This document shows positions 18,351-26,491 of a stretch of 64,000 nt of DNA, piece after piece (the first letter of the stretch is position 1; the number at the start of each line of letters is the position of its first letter). Below the pieces are notes generated by a model. That model was not told the origin of the DNA, searched no databases, and saw only the letters and a program-made list of their open reading frames with translations. This DNA comes from an uncultured bacterium (lineage in GTDB: Bacteria > Actinomycetota > Coriobacteriia > Coriobacteriales > Coriobacteriaceae). The position numbers and the translations under genes are program-made. The stretch is taken from the NCBI GenBank assembly GCA_905214465.1, contig CAJMMD010000003.1:53530-117529 (forward strand), written 5' to 3'.

Positions 18351-18555
18351 CAACGACCAGCCGTTGGGGACAGTCTTTGCCAAAGGCCCCGTTGGGCGAG
18401 ATGTCGAACGGGAAGGTGCCGCAGCGATTGAACGCGGCGATAAACATGCGGATGGCGTTGGACGGCGTGGTGCCCACGAGCTGGGTTGCCGCCGCGAAGG
18501 CTGCCTTCTCCTCGGGCAAGACCTTCGCGACAACCGGGGTCATGTGTTCTGCCAT
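18334..18555 (-). CDS. RelB/DinJ family antitoxin, no toxin gene beside it
   Basis: A 73-residue protein with the RelB/DinJ ribbon-helix-helix pattern: VVAKVLPEEKAAFAAATQLVGTTPSNAIRMFIAAFNR, then FPFDISP. Such proteins bind and neutralise YafQ/RelE-type RNases and repress their own promoter. Start ATG at 18555 has GGAAG 5 bases upstream; longer starts read into the upstream repeats. The last 20 residues (PNGAFGKDCPQRLVVEERPQ) are encoded by the palindrome and its half copy, so the original C-terminus may have been replaced when the repeat entered. I see no RelE/YafQ-type toxin on either side, so it is an orphan or remnant. Confidence 0.75.
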   Translation of the reverse strand: MAEHMTPVVAKVLPEEKAAFAAATQLVGTTPSNAIRMFIAAFNRCGTFPFDISPNGAFGKDCPQRLVVEERPQ

Positions 18556-18668
18556 GGCGCTTCCTTTTTGAAACGACGGTGGTGCGGATAGATGCGGGCC
18601 ACGCGGCTGGGCGACGGGCTGTGAAGGCAACCCGATTGGCCCGCATCCGGAGTTTGTTTCTGCGGCGT

Positions 18669-18713
18669 TGGTATTACTTGGTATTCCTAAGTATTACCCC
18701 ACAGATAGAATAC
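18669..18713. promoter_or_regulatory. Candidate RelB operator: three GTATTnC repeats at 10-base spacing
   Basis: GTATTAC at 18671, GTATTCC at 18681 and GTATTAC at 18691, exactly one helical turn apart, plus an inverted GAATACC at 18708-18714. It lies about 115 bases upstream of relB and matches what a ribbon-helix-helix repressor would need (inference). Confidence 0.45.
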
Positions 18714-18720
18714 CACACCC

Positions 18721-18750
18721 GACCCCATGGGGACGGAGGAAAACGGATCA
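18721..18750. repeat. TGATCC...GGATCA short element, copy 2
   Basis: Reads TGATCCGTTTTCCTCCGTCC on the minus strand, then CCATGGGGTC. The right inverted end is degenerate. It stands 20 bases past the end of the ABC fusion gene. Related copies at 6173, 50025 and 61563. Confidence 0.7.
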
Positions 18751-18770
18751 TTTTGTTGCTGAGTTAGTAT

Positions 18771-20150
18771 TTAGAGCGTGATGATGTCCGAGATATTGAG
18801 GACCTGAGCGTCGACGGCATCGTGCGTAGCAAGCAACAGCATGCGACCGTCGAGCAAGTCGAGCACGACCTCGGCGCATGCGTCGCGCGCAGCGGTATCT
18901 AGACCGGTAAAGGGCTCGTCCAGAATCACCGCGTCGCCTGGGCACAGCAGGGCTCGGGCAATCTCGACGCGACGGCGCTGCCCGCCCGAGAGCTCGGCCA
19001 CACGAGCATGCACATCGACCCCCGGCACCAGCAGGCGCAACAGAGCCGCGGCACTCGAGGCGTCCACGCGCGCGTCGGCGCACACCAGCACGTTATCCAG
19101 GGCAGAAACGTCCTCGACTAGGCGCACATCCTGAAACACCATGGAACACGGCGCGCACTCCCCCGCCGCCAGTGCAAGCAACGTCGACTTGCCCACACCC
19201 GAGGCGCCCATCACGCAGGTCCGTCCACCGGCGGGCACGCGAAGTACCAGTCCGTCAAGCGCCGGCGCCCAGAGCGCACGATCGCCCACAGCAAGCGCAA
19301 GCTCCGCCGCAACCCCGCCGCCAGCAGAACCGCCCGCACGCCCGTGCAAGCCGCGTCCATGCGACAGCACCGCCGCACGCCACGCCGCTGGCCCCGAAGC
19401 CCGCAGCAGCCACACCAGCACGCGCTCGCATGCCCACGAAGCCATAACAACCAGCACGGTCCAGGCCAGCAAATCGGCAGTCTCAATCAAAAGCTTCGCC
19501 TGATAGATGCGCTCGCCCACGGTGCCCGTCGCCATGCCGATCAGCTCCGCCGCCACACCGGCCTTCCAGCTCATGCCAATCACGGCGCGGGCACACGAAA
19601 GCACAAACGGCAGGACTTCGCGCCAGGTGTGGGCACAAAACAGTCGCCAGCCCCGCACGCCATGCAGACGAAACATCTGCTCCAGCGGTTTATCCGCTTG
19701 CATCAAGCCCTCGACCAACGAAAAATACACGCCCGGCAGAGCCATCAAAAAGACCGCTGCAATGCTCACGCGCGCCGACCCCAACCAAATGAGCAGCAGG
19801 ACCACCACGCAGGCAACCGGTGTCGCCTTAACAAACGAAAGCGCCGGCGCCACCAAGCGGGCAAACGTCAGCGATCGCACCGAGACTCCCGCCAGTACGC
19901 CGCCGCACACCGCGGCAAGCGCCAGCCCGCCCAAGATACGCGCACCCGAGCCTGCCAGAATCGCCCATGTGCTGGCATCGCATACCAGTCGCAGCAACGC
20001 CACCACGACGGCACCCGGCCCCGGCAAAATCAACGGCTGCGCCACGAAACCCGCCATCAGCACCCACACGGCAAGCCAAAAGGCGGCAACGGCACCTGCT
20101 GCCGCCACCGCCTTCATACGCTCTGTCATTTGTCGAGCAAACGCACGCAC
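18771..20150 (-). CDS. ABC transporter permease-ATPase fusion (SsuC-SsuB-like)
   Basis: A 459-residue protein joining two parts usually made separately. Residues 1-260 are a permease of the sulfonate/nitrate/thiamine-precursor class: six hydrophobic segments and the loop MSWKAGVAAELIG near residue 190. From about residue 285 an ATPase follows with Walker A GASGVGKSTLL, signature LSGGQRRRVEIARAL, Walker B VILDEPFTGLD and the switch His in LLATHD. The ATPase is short (about 175 residues). Start GTG at 20150, three bases after the stop of the binding-protein gene, with GGAG 6 bases upstream. It forms the end of the hydrogenase operon. Substrate unknown. Confidence 0.82.
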   Translation of the reverse strand: MRAFARQMTERMKAVAAAGAVAAFWLAVWVLMAGFVAQPLILPGPGAVVVALLRLVCDASTWAILAGSGARILGGLALAAVCGGVLAGVSVRSLTFARLVAPALSFVKATPVACVVVLLLIWLGSARVSIAAVFLMALPGVYFSLVEGLMQADKPLEQMFRLHGVRGWRLFCAHTWREVLPFVLSCARAVIGMSWKAGVAAELIGMATGTVGERIYQAKLLIETADLLAWTVLVVMASWACERVLVWLLRASGPAAWRAAVLSHGRGLHGRAGGSAGGGVAAELALAVGDRALWAPALDGLVLRVPAGGRTCVMGASGVGKSTLLALAAGECAPCSMVFQDVRLVEDVSALDNVLVCADARVDASSAAALLRLLVPGVDVHARVAELSGGQRRRVEIARALLCPGDAVILDEPFTGLDTAARDACAEVVLDLLDGRMLLLATHDAVDAQVLNISDIITL

Positions 20151-20153
20151 GGG

Positions 20154-21209
20154 CTACTCCATATAGTAGAAATCATCGGCCGGGAGCTTGCCGCCCACGG
20201 CGCTCGCGTCCGCATCGGCCAGCACCTGCAGGTACCCACCGAGCGCCGCCTTCATGTCCTTCCCCGTCTGGCACACGAGCATGCACCCGGGAATCGCCTT
20301 TTCGGCAATCGCGGCGTTATCGACGATACCCGCATCGACCACGGCCTGTGCCCAATCTGCCGGCGCCGCGTTCACGGCCTCAACGCTCGCCGCATGGCAG
20401 CTCAAGAATTCCGCCACGGCCTCGGGATGTTCCTCGGCAAAGGCCCGGCGCACCACGGTCACGCCCGTCAGCAAACGGGAGCCCGTGTCTCCTGCCAGCT
20501 CGTCCCACACATCGGTCAGACTTACCGGCGCCGACAGCTTGCCTTCGCTCTTGGCGATGGCCGCCGTCTTGAACGGCTCGGGCAGCACGCCCACGGCAGA
20601 CGGATCGGCAAGCAACGCCGACAGCACCTCGGTAGGCTCGCTCTTAAACTCAAGCGTCACCTGGCCGGTCAGGCCCGCGCGCTCCAGCAGGTAGTTCATG
20701 ACGTACTCCGGCGTGGCGCCCTTGCCCGTCATATAGACGGTATGGCCCGCCAGATCGCCAAACGAGGCCACACTCGCGTCGCCCGTCACAACGTTCAGCA
20801 CGCCCAGCGTGTTGATGTCGATGACCTGCGCCGCGCCCTCGGTCTTGTTGTAGAGCACGCTCGCCACGTTGGCGGGCACCAAGGCAATGTCGACATCGCC
20901 CTGAATGACCTTGGGCACGATCTCGTCGGCCGCGGCGCTGATCGCAAAGTCGAACTCGTTATCCGTCTCGCCACTCGCTGCCTGGTCCATAAACTGCACC
21001 AGACCAATCGACGTCGGCCCCTTGAGCGAGGCGACGTGCACCTCGACCGGCTCGGCAGCAGCACCGGCACCGTCCGTGGCAGCCGAGCCCGCGGCGGACC
21101 CGGCACCGGCACCCCCGCCGCCACAGCCCGCGAGCGCAAGCGACAGCGCGCCCGCGGCAAGCGCCGAGGCAAACCCTCGGCGCGTCATCTCAACATTAAA
21201 CGCACGCAT
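20154..21209 (-). CDS. ABC transporter substrate-binding lipoprotein
   Basis: A 351-residue extracytoplasmic lipoprotein. A signal peptide with twin-Arg-like TRRGF then a hydrophobic run ends in the lipobox LALAGC near residue 29, followed by a Gly/Ala-rich linker. The mature part resembles SsuA/NMT1-type binding proteins (IGLVQFMDQAASGE, GDVDIALVPANVASVLYN, GVLPEPFKTAAI), which bind sulfonates, nitrate or pyrimidines; the ligand here cannot be read. Start ATG 21209 has GGGAAG upstream and lies 2 bases after the hydrogenase stop codon, so it is translationally close to hydA. It pairs with the fused permease-ATPase downstream. Confidence 0.85.
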   Translation of the reverse strand: MRAFNVEMTRRGFASALAAGALSLALAGCGGGGAGAGSAAGSAATDGAGAAAEPVEVHVASLKGPTSIGLVQFMDQAASGETDNEFDFAISAAADEIVPKVIQGDVDIALVPANVASVLYNKTEGAAQVIDINTLGVLNVVTGDASVASFGDLAGHTVYMTGKGATPEYVMNYLLERAGLTGQVTLEFKSEPTEVLSALLADPSAVGVLPEPFKTAAIAKSEGKLSAPVSLTDVWDELAGDTGSRLLTGVTVVRRAFAEEHPEAVAEFLSCHAASVEAVNAAPADWAQAVVDAGIVDNAAIAEKAIPGCMLVCQTGKDMKAALGGYLQVLADADASAVGGKLPADDFYYME

Positions 21210-21211
21210 CG

Positions 21212-23023
21212 CTAGCACTTCCCTTCGTTGGGCATCGACCAGGCGTGATGGTCGGTATGCAGCAACTCCTCGGCCAGCGGCGAGAGCGGCGCGCCCAAAA
21301 ACTCGCGGTAGCACGCCTGAACATCGGGGTTCTCGTGCGAGAAGCGAATGTCCGCAGCGGCATCCAGGCCCCACAGCACCTGGCCGCGCTCGGCCGCCAG
21401 CTCGCAGCCGTCGTGGATGGGCTGACCGCCGCCACCGACGCAGCCGCCCGGGCACGCCATGACCTCGACGAAGTCATAGCTCGCACGGCCGTCGCGAATC
21501 GCGTCGAGCAGGCGGGCGGCGTTACCCAGCCCGTGCGCCACGGCGACGCGCACCTTGGTGCCATCGATATCGGCGACGGCTTCTTTCCAGCCGTCCAGGC
21601 CGCGCACATCGGTAAAGAAGTCCGCATCGGGGTTCTTGCCCGTCACCAGGTAATATGCCGAGCGCACGGCTGCCTCCATCACGCCGCCCGTGGCGCCAAA
21701 GATCACGCCCGCGCCCGTGCCAAAGCCCAGCGGCGTATCGAGCGGCTCCTCGACCAGCGTGTCAACGCTCACGTGGCTCGCACGGATCATGCGCACCATC
21801 TCGCGCACCGTCAGCGCAACGTCCACATCGGGCGTGCCGTCCTCGCCCACCATGCTCGGCAGCGCGCACTCGGCCTTCTTGGCCGTGCACGGCATAACGG
21901 ACACCACGAACAGGCGCTCGGACTCCACGCCCAGCACCTTGGCGTAGTAGGTCTTGGCAATAGCGCCGAACATCTGCTGCGGCGACTTGGACGTGGACAG
22001 GCTGTCGACAAACTCCGGATAGCGCGCCTTCACAAAGCGCACCCAGCCCGGGCAGCAGCTCGTAAACATGGGCCAGCCGCGGCTGTCGCCCTCGCCCTTG
22101 GCGGCGGCGCCCAGGCGCTCGATCAGTTCGGATCCCTCCTCCATAATGGTGAGGTCGGCCGAGAAATCGGTGTCGAACACGTACTCAAAGCCCACGCGGC
22201 GCAGCGCGCAGGCCAGGCGCTCAACGGTGGCCTCCTCGCGAGATATGCCGAGTTCCTCGCCCCAGGCGCTGCGCACGGCCGGCGCGATCTGCACCAGCAC
22301 GATCTTGTCGGGATTAGCGAGCGCGTCAAACACGGTCTCGGTATCGTCGCGCTCGCGCAGGGCGCCCGTCGGACAATGTGTAATGCACTGGCCGCACGCG
22401 ACGCAATCGGTCTTGCCGATCGGTGCGCGCCCGCGGGTACCCACGGCGGTATGCGTGGCGCGGTTGGTCAGGTCCCAAATCCCTAGGCCCTGCACGCTCT
22501 CGCACACCTTGATGCAGCGCATGCATTTAATGCACTTGTCGTTTTCGCGGATGATGGGGAAATCGAAGTCCCAGCCCTCGCGCGCCAGGTGCTGCTCGTA
22601 CGGCAGATAGAAAATGCCAAGGTCGTTGGCGATGGTCTGCAGGTTGCAGTTGCCGCTGCGCACACAGCTCGTACAGCGCGAGTCGTGCTGGGACAGCAGC
22701 AGCTGCACGTTGGTGCGACGGGCCTCGCGGGCCTTGGGACTGTTGGTATGGACCACCATGCCGTCGAGCACGTAGTTGTTGCAGGCGGCAACCAGCTGGT
22801 CGCAGCCCTCGACCTCGACCACGCACACGCGGCAACCGCCGATCTCGTTCAGATCGCGCAGGTAGCACAGGGTGGGAATCTGGATGCCGACGGACTTGGC
22901 CGCATCCAGGATCGTGGTGTGCTCGGGCACCACGACCTCGCAATTATCGATCGTGAGCTTGACCATGTTGAGTGCTCCGCTTTCGGTGTTGTCGCTGACA
23001 GTGGTTTTGTTGGGCTCTACCAT
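21212..23023 (-). CDS. hydA: [FeFe]-hydrogenase catalytic subunit, group A
   Basis: Reversible reduction of protons to H2 at an H-cluster. Domain order: N-terminal 2Fe-2S ferredoxin (Cys in IPTLCYL, GGCRVC, C.N); a His/Cys-ligated 4Fe-4S (HDSRCTSCVRSGNC); two 4Fe-4S motifs (CIKCMRCIKVC and CVACGQCITHCP); then the H-cluster domain with L1 TSCCPGWVRF, L2 MPCTAKKAE and L3 ACPGGCVGGGGQP, all intact. Start: ATG 23023 overlaps the preceding stop by 7 bases and has GGAGGAA upstream; ATG at 22963 also has GGAG and matches where the ferredoxin homology begins, so the first 20 residues are uncertain. 603 residues as called. No maturase genes (hydE, F, G) in the window. Confidence 0.93.
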   Translation of the reverse strand: MVEPNKTTVSDNTESGALNMVKLTIDNCEVVVPEHTTILDAAKSVGIQIPTLCYLRDLNEIGGCRVCVVEVEGCDQLVAACNNYVLDGMVVHTNSPKAREARRTNVQLLLSQHDSRCTSCVRSGNCNLQTIANDLGIFYLPYEQHLAREGWDFDFPIIRENDKCIKCMRCIKVCESVQGLGIWDLTNRATHTAVGTRGRAPIGKTDCVACGQCITHCPTGALRERDDTETVFDALANPDKIVLVQIAPAVRSAWGEELGISREEATVERLACALRRVGFEYVFDTDFSADLTIMEEGSELIERLGAAAKGEGDSRGWPMFTSCCPGWVRFVKARYPEFVDSLSTSKSPQQMFGAIAKTYYAKVLGVESERLFVVSVMPCTAKKAECALPSMVGEDGTPDVDVALTVREMVRMIRASHVSVDTLVEEPLDTPLGFGTGAGVIFGATGGVMEAAVRSAYYLVTGKNPDADFFTDVRGLDGWKEAVADIDGTKVRVAVAHGLGNAARLLDAIRDGRASYDFVEVMACPGGCVGGGGQPIHDGCELAAERGQVLWGLDAAADIRFSHENPDVQACYREFLGAPLSPLAEELLHTDHHAWSMPNEGKC

Positions 23024-24849
23024 TCCAGGTTCCTCCCTCCGCGGAACGCGCCAAAGCCAAAGTGGTCGCAACGCAGGCAGCGGCTTGCCTCCTGGCGTGC
23101 CTCTTCCTCGGTAAGGCCCTGCTCGACCAGATTCCAATCGCGGATGCGCTCGCCGGCCTCGCGCTCGCCCAGCTCGCAGCGGCCGCACTCGTGCTTGCCC
23201 TTAAACTGCACGGTCGGCAGCTCAACGTCGAGCTTGATCTTGTGGTCGAAGCCCAGGTAGCGGTCGATATTTGCCGAAGCAACGCGGCCGGCGTTGATGG
23301 CCCGGATGACGGTGGCGGGACCGGTCTGGCAGTCGCCGCCGCTAAAGAGGCCGTCGAAGTTGGGCACGGCGCCATCCGAATCGGTGACGACGCGACCCCA
23401 CTTGCAGACGATGCCCATGTCCTCAAACGGCTTGGAATCGATGTCCTGGCCAATGGCCACGAACACGCGCTCGCAGGGAATGACGCGCTCGGGCGTCGCG
23501 GCGGCACGCGGGGCCGGACGACCGCGACGGGGCTCGCCGATAATCTGCGGCTGCACGCGCAGGCCGCTCACGCGACCGTCCTCGCCCGTCTCGATGGCGA
23601 GCGGCGCCGTCAGCTCCAGAACCTCGCAGCCCTCGGCCTGGGCACCGGCAATCTCGGCGTCCTGAGCCGTCATATCGCAGATGCGGCGGCGGTAGACAAT
23701 GCTCACCTTTTCGGCACCGCAGCGCACGGCAGAGCGCGCCACGTCCATGGCCACGTTGCCGCCGCCGATGACGCACACGCGCTGGCCGCTCAGGTCGGGC
23801 AGCTCGTCGTCACCGATGGCGCGCAGCATCTTGACGGCCGACTCCACGCCGGGCGCCTCTTCGCCCGGAAGGCCGAGCTTCTTATCGCTGTGGGCGCCAA
23901 TGGCCAGGTAGACGGCATCGAACTCGTCGCGCAGGCGGGCAAGCTCCTCGCCGTTGACGGAGTGATCGAGCTCAACGTCGATGCCGGCGCTCAAAATCCA
24001 GTCGATCTCGGCCTGCAGGCGCTCGCGCGGCAGACGATAGCTGGGGATGCCATAGCGCAGCATGCCGCCCAGGTGGTGGCGCTGCTCAAAGATGGTCACC
24101 TTATGGCCCATCACGGCCAGGTAGTAGGCGCAGGAAAGGCCGGCCGGGCCGCCGCCGATCACGGCGACGCGCTTGCCGGTGTTGTCCACTACATGCGGCT
24201 TGTGGTCGTTGAGCTCACTGTGCTCGACGGCAAAACGCTTGAGGGCGAGGATGTTCATGGGGTCGTCGACCATGCCACGGCGGCAGTGCATCTCGCAGGG
24301 ATGCTCGCACACCAGGCCGCAGACGAGCGGCAGCGGATTGTTCTTGCGGATGACCTTGACGGCGTCGGCATAGCGGCCGGCCTCGACCAGCGAAATGTAC
24401 CCGGGAATGTCGACGTGCGCCGGGCAGCCCGAAACGCACGGGACGCGGGCCTCGCGGTCAAAGCCGCAGGAGCGCTCGCGGATGTGATGCTCAAAATCGT
24501 CGCGGAAGCCGCGAATGGCCGTGAGTGCCATGGCGCCAGCTTCGTAGCCGATGGCGCAATCGCTCGAAAGATAGATGGTGCGGGCGGTGCGCTCAATCAA
24601 GTTGAGCGTGGACTCATCGGCGCGCCCTTCGAGCACATCGGCGAGCAGGTCGCTCAGCGCGCTCAGGCCCACGCGGCAGGGCGTGCACTTGCCGCAGCTC
24701 TGGGTGGAGCACAGATTGACGAGCGCTGCCGTAAACTCAACGGGGCACGGGGCGAGCGAACTCACCGCCAGACGACGTCCGAGCGCATCGTGCAGGTCGT
24801 CCATGACGGCCTGAGCGTGGCTGCGTTCCATTACGTGCAGTCGAGCCAT
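23017..24849 (-). CDS. GltD-like NAD(P)H/FAD oxidoreductase with N-terminal NuoF-type Fe-S module
   Basis: A 610-residue flavoprotein upstream of and overlapping hydA. Residues 30-110 carry C52-x2-C55-x2-C58 (SCGKCTPCRVG) and C98 (SSDCAIGYEAG), the ligand set of the N3 cluster of NuoF/HydB. From about 130 a GltD/NfnB-like half follows: Cys-rich Fe-S region (CVSGCPAHVDIPGYI, CGLVCEHPCEMHC), FAD site GGGPAGLSCAYYLA near 230, and NAD(P) site GGGNVAMDVARSA near 370. It most likely passes electrons between NAD(P)H, Fe-S centres and HydA. HydDB-type group A2 hydrogenases are described as linked to glutamate-synthase-like subunits, which fits. Start ATG 24849 has GAGGGG upstream. Confidence 0.85.
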   Translation of the reverse strand: MARLHVMERSHAQAVMDDLHDALGRRLAVSSLAPCPVEFTAALVNLCSTQSCGKCTPCRVGLSALSDLLADVLEGRADESTLNLIERTARTIYLSSDCAIGYEAGAMALTAIRGFRDDFEHHIRERSCGFDREARVPCVSGCPAHVDIPGYISLVEAGRYADAVKVIRKNNPLPLVCGLVCEHPCEMHCRRGMVDDPMNILALKRFAVEHSELNDHKPHVVDNTGKRVAVIGGGPAGLSCAYYLAVMGHKVTIFEQRHHLGGMLRYGIPSYRLPRERLQAEIDWILSAGIDVELDHSVNGEELARLRDEFDAVYLAIGAHSDKKLGLPGEEAPGVESAVKMLRAIGDDELPDLSGQRVCVIGGGNVAMDVARSAVRCGAEKVSIVYRRRICDMTAQDAEIAGAQAEGCEVLELTAPLAIETGEDGRVSGLRVQPQIIGEPRRGRPAPRAAATPERVIPCERVFVAIGQDIDSKPFEDMGIVCKWGRVVTDSDGAVPNFDGLFSGGDCQTGPATVIRAINAGRVASANIDRYLGFDHKIKLDVELPTVQFKGKHECGRCELGEREAGERIRDWNLVEQGLTEEEARQEASRCLRCDHFGFGAFRGGRNLEW

Positions 24850-24913
24850 AAGATCCCCTCTCACATGGCAGCCCGGAGGCGAGGCCGGGCGAAGTTGCTA
24901 CACGCACAACACT

Positions 24914-24934
24914 GACCTAAAAAGTTGTTAGGTC
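24914..24934. promoter_or_regulatory. Small palindrome in the hydrogenase leader
   Basis: GACCTAA and TTAGGTC separated by 7 bases, 65 bases upstream of the flavoprotein start. Could be an operator or a leader hairpin. Confidence 0.35.
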
Positions 24935-25009
24935 TCCACGCAGTTCGGCAGGCGGTATGAAATGTCACCCTCGGCGGTGAAATAGAACATTACCGCAGAT
25001 AAATGCCAT

Positions 25010-25033
25010 ATTTGGTAAAACGCGTTACCAAAT
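25010..25033. promoter_or_regulatory. Perfect 9-6-9 palindrome, candidate operator of the hydrogenase operon
   Basis: ATTTGGTAA (25010-25018), 6 bases, TTACCAAAT (25025-25033). It lies about 160 bases before the flavoprotein start, in the only gap from which the operon can be transcribed. Geometry resembles sites of dimeric regulators such as Rex, but the sequence is not the known Rex site. Confidence 0.5.
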
Positions 25034-25036
25034 GAC

Positions 25037-25072
25037 AATGCCCCGCCCACGCAATCACGTGGACGGGGCATT
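25037..25072 (-). terminator. Terminator-like hairpin after the alpha-glucosidase gene
   Basis: ATGCCCCG..CCACG pairs with CGTGG..CGGGGCAT around a short loop. On the minus strand it stands 34 bases past the GH4 stop codon. The following tract is only mildly T-rich. Confidence 0.6.
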
Positions 25073-25105
25073 GCTCCAGGTATGCGGCCAGCGACCCTGT
25101 TGCTT

Positions 25106-26488
25106 TTACTTAAGCTCGGGCCAGTAACCCTTGTTAGCCTCGATCATGTCGTCGAGAACCTCCTTGGCGACCTTCATCGAAGGCACGGTCTTGTTCAGCG
25201 TAAAGGCCTTGAGCGCCTTCTCGTAAGAACCCTCGATCGTAGCCTCGACCACGAGCTTCTCGGAGTTCAGCTGCTGCATCATGAGGCCCTGCTGGAACAG
25301 AGGAATGTTGTCGCGGCTGATGACCTCGGGGCCATTCTTGCCAATGTAGGCAGGCAGCTCGACCATAGCGTCGTAGGGCATGTTGGGGATAGCGCCCTTG
25401 TTCTCGCAAATGACCAGGAAGCGCTGCTTGGTGTCGTTCTTCAGAGCGATAGCCAAATCGGCAATCCAGTCGCCGTGGCTGCCCGCATAGAACGTGCTCT
25501 CGTCGATCTCGCCCGTCTTCTCGTAGTGGTCGATGCCGTCGAAGAGGTTCTTCTCACGCGTCTCCTCAACCTCGTTAGCACGGGTGCGCTCGGGGTTGGA
25601 ATGCTCGACGAACTCCTTCTGCTGCAGGTAGTAGTTCAGATACGTGTTGGGCAGGTACTCCGGGAAGCACTCCATGATCTCGTACTCGCCCTTCCAGACG
25701 TAGTACCAGCTGCCCTTGGTGTGGCGGTTCTGCTCGGGGTGCTCGTCAGTGGCCTCCTCGGGCTTCTTTGCCATGAGCGAGCCCATGCCCTTGAGGTAGG
25801 AGTCGGGCAGCAGAATCTCATGCTCCTTGATGTACTCGCGCAGCTGCGGGAGCACCTCCTCGCCCTTGTGGCGGATCGAGGTGAACCAACCAAAGTGGTT
25901 GAGGCCAAAGTAATCGTACTCGACATCCTTCTTGTCGATATCGAGTGCGGCGCAAACCACGTCGATAATCGCGATCGGCATGTCGCAGATGTTGATGATG
26001 CGAGCGTTGGGACGCAGCACACGGCAGCCCTCGGAGACGATGGCAGCAGGGTTGGAGTAGTTGAGAATCCAGTAGTCCTTCTTGGCGTACTTCTCGACGT
26101 CATCGATCAGCTCGACCATGGGGAAGATGGTGCGCATGCCGTAGGCAAGGCCGCCGCAACCGCAGGTCTCCTGGCCCACGCAGCCATGGCGCAGCGGAAT
26201 CTTCTCGTCCTGCTCGCGCATGGCGTAGCCGCCCACGCGCATCTGGGCAAACACGAAGCTCGCGTCCGTAAAGGCAGTCTCCTTGTCGGTGGTCACCGTG
26301 AGCTTGATGTCCAGGCCAAGGTCCTCGTGCAAAATCCAGTCCACGAGCACGCCGATCTTGCGCTGGCGCTCCTCGTTGATGTCGTACAGACGAATCTCGT
26401 CAACGTCGAGCTCGTCCTTGCGCAGAGCGATGGACTTGACGATGCCGGGGGTAAAGGTGGATCCGCCACCACACAGAGTAATGATCAT
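25106..26488 (-). CDS. 6-phospho-alpha-glucosidase, glycoside hydrolase family 4
   Basis: Hydrolyses 6-phospho-alpha-glucosides such as maltose-6'-phosphate after PTS uptake, by the NAD+ and Mn2+ dependent GH4 elimination mechanism. The 460-residue protein has the NAD-binding ITLCGGGSTFTPG at the N-terminus, and metal ligands C168 (in CDMP) and H198 (in NHFGW). CDMP, rather than CN(V/I)P, marks alpha-specific members such as GlvA and MalH. Length fits (about 440-460). Start ATG follows GAAGGAG and is 3 bases after the IIBC stop. Last gene of the PTS operon. Confidence 0.92.
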   Translation of the reverse strand: MIITLCGGGSTFTPGIVKSIALRKDELDVDEIRLYDINEERQRKIGVLVDWILHEDLGLDIKLTVTTDKETAFTDASFVFAQMRVGGYAMREQDEKIPLRHGCVGQETCGCGGLAYGMRTIFPMVELIDDVEKYAKKDYWILNYSNPAAIVSEGCRVLRPNARIINICDMPIAIIDVVCAALDIDKKDVEYDYFGLNHFGWFTSIRHKGEEVLPQLREYIKEHEILLPDSYLKGMGSLMAKKPEEATDEHPEQNRHTKGSWYYVWKGEYEIMECFPEYLPNTYLNYYLQQKEFVEHSNPERTRANEVEETREKNLFDGIDHYEKTGEIDESTFYAGSHGDWIADLAIALKNDTKQRFLVICENKGAIPNMPYDAMVELPAYIGKNGPEVISRDNIPLFQQGLMMQQLNSEKLVVEATIEGSYEKALKAFTLNKTVPSMKVAKEVLDDMIEANKGYWPELK

Positions 26489-26491
26489 TGT

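Noticed and set aside
24914..24934. A riboswitch in the hydrogenase leader
   Set aside because: Only small hairpins are present; no known riboswitch core could be matched by eye.
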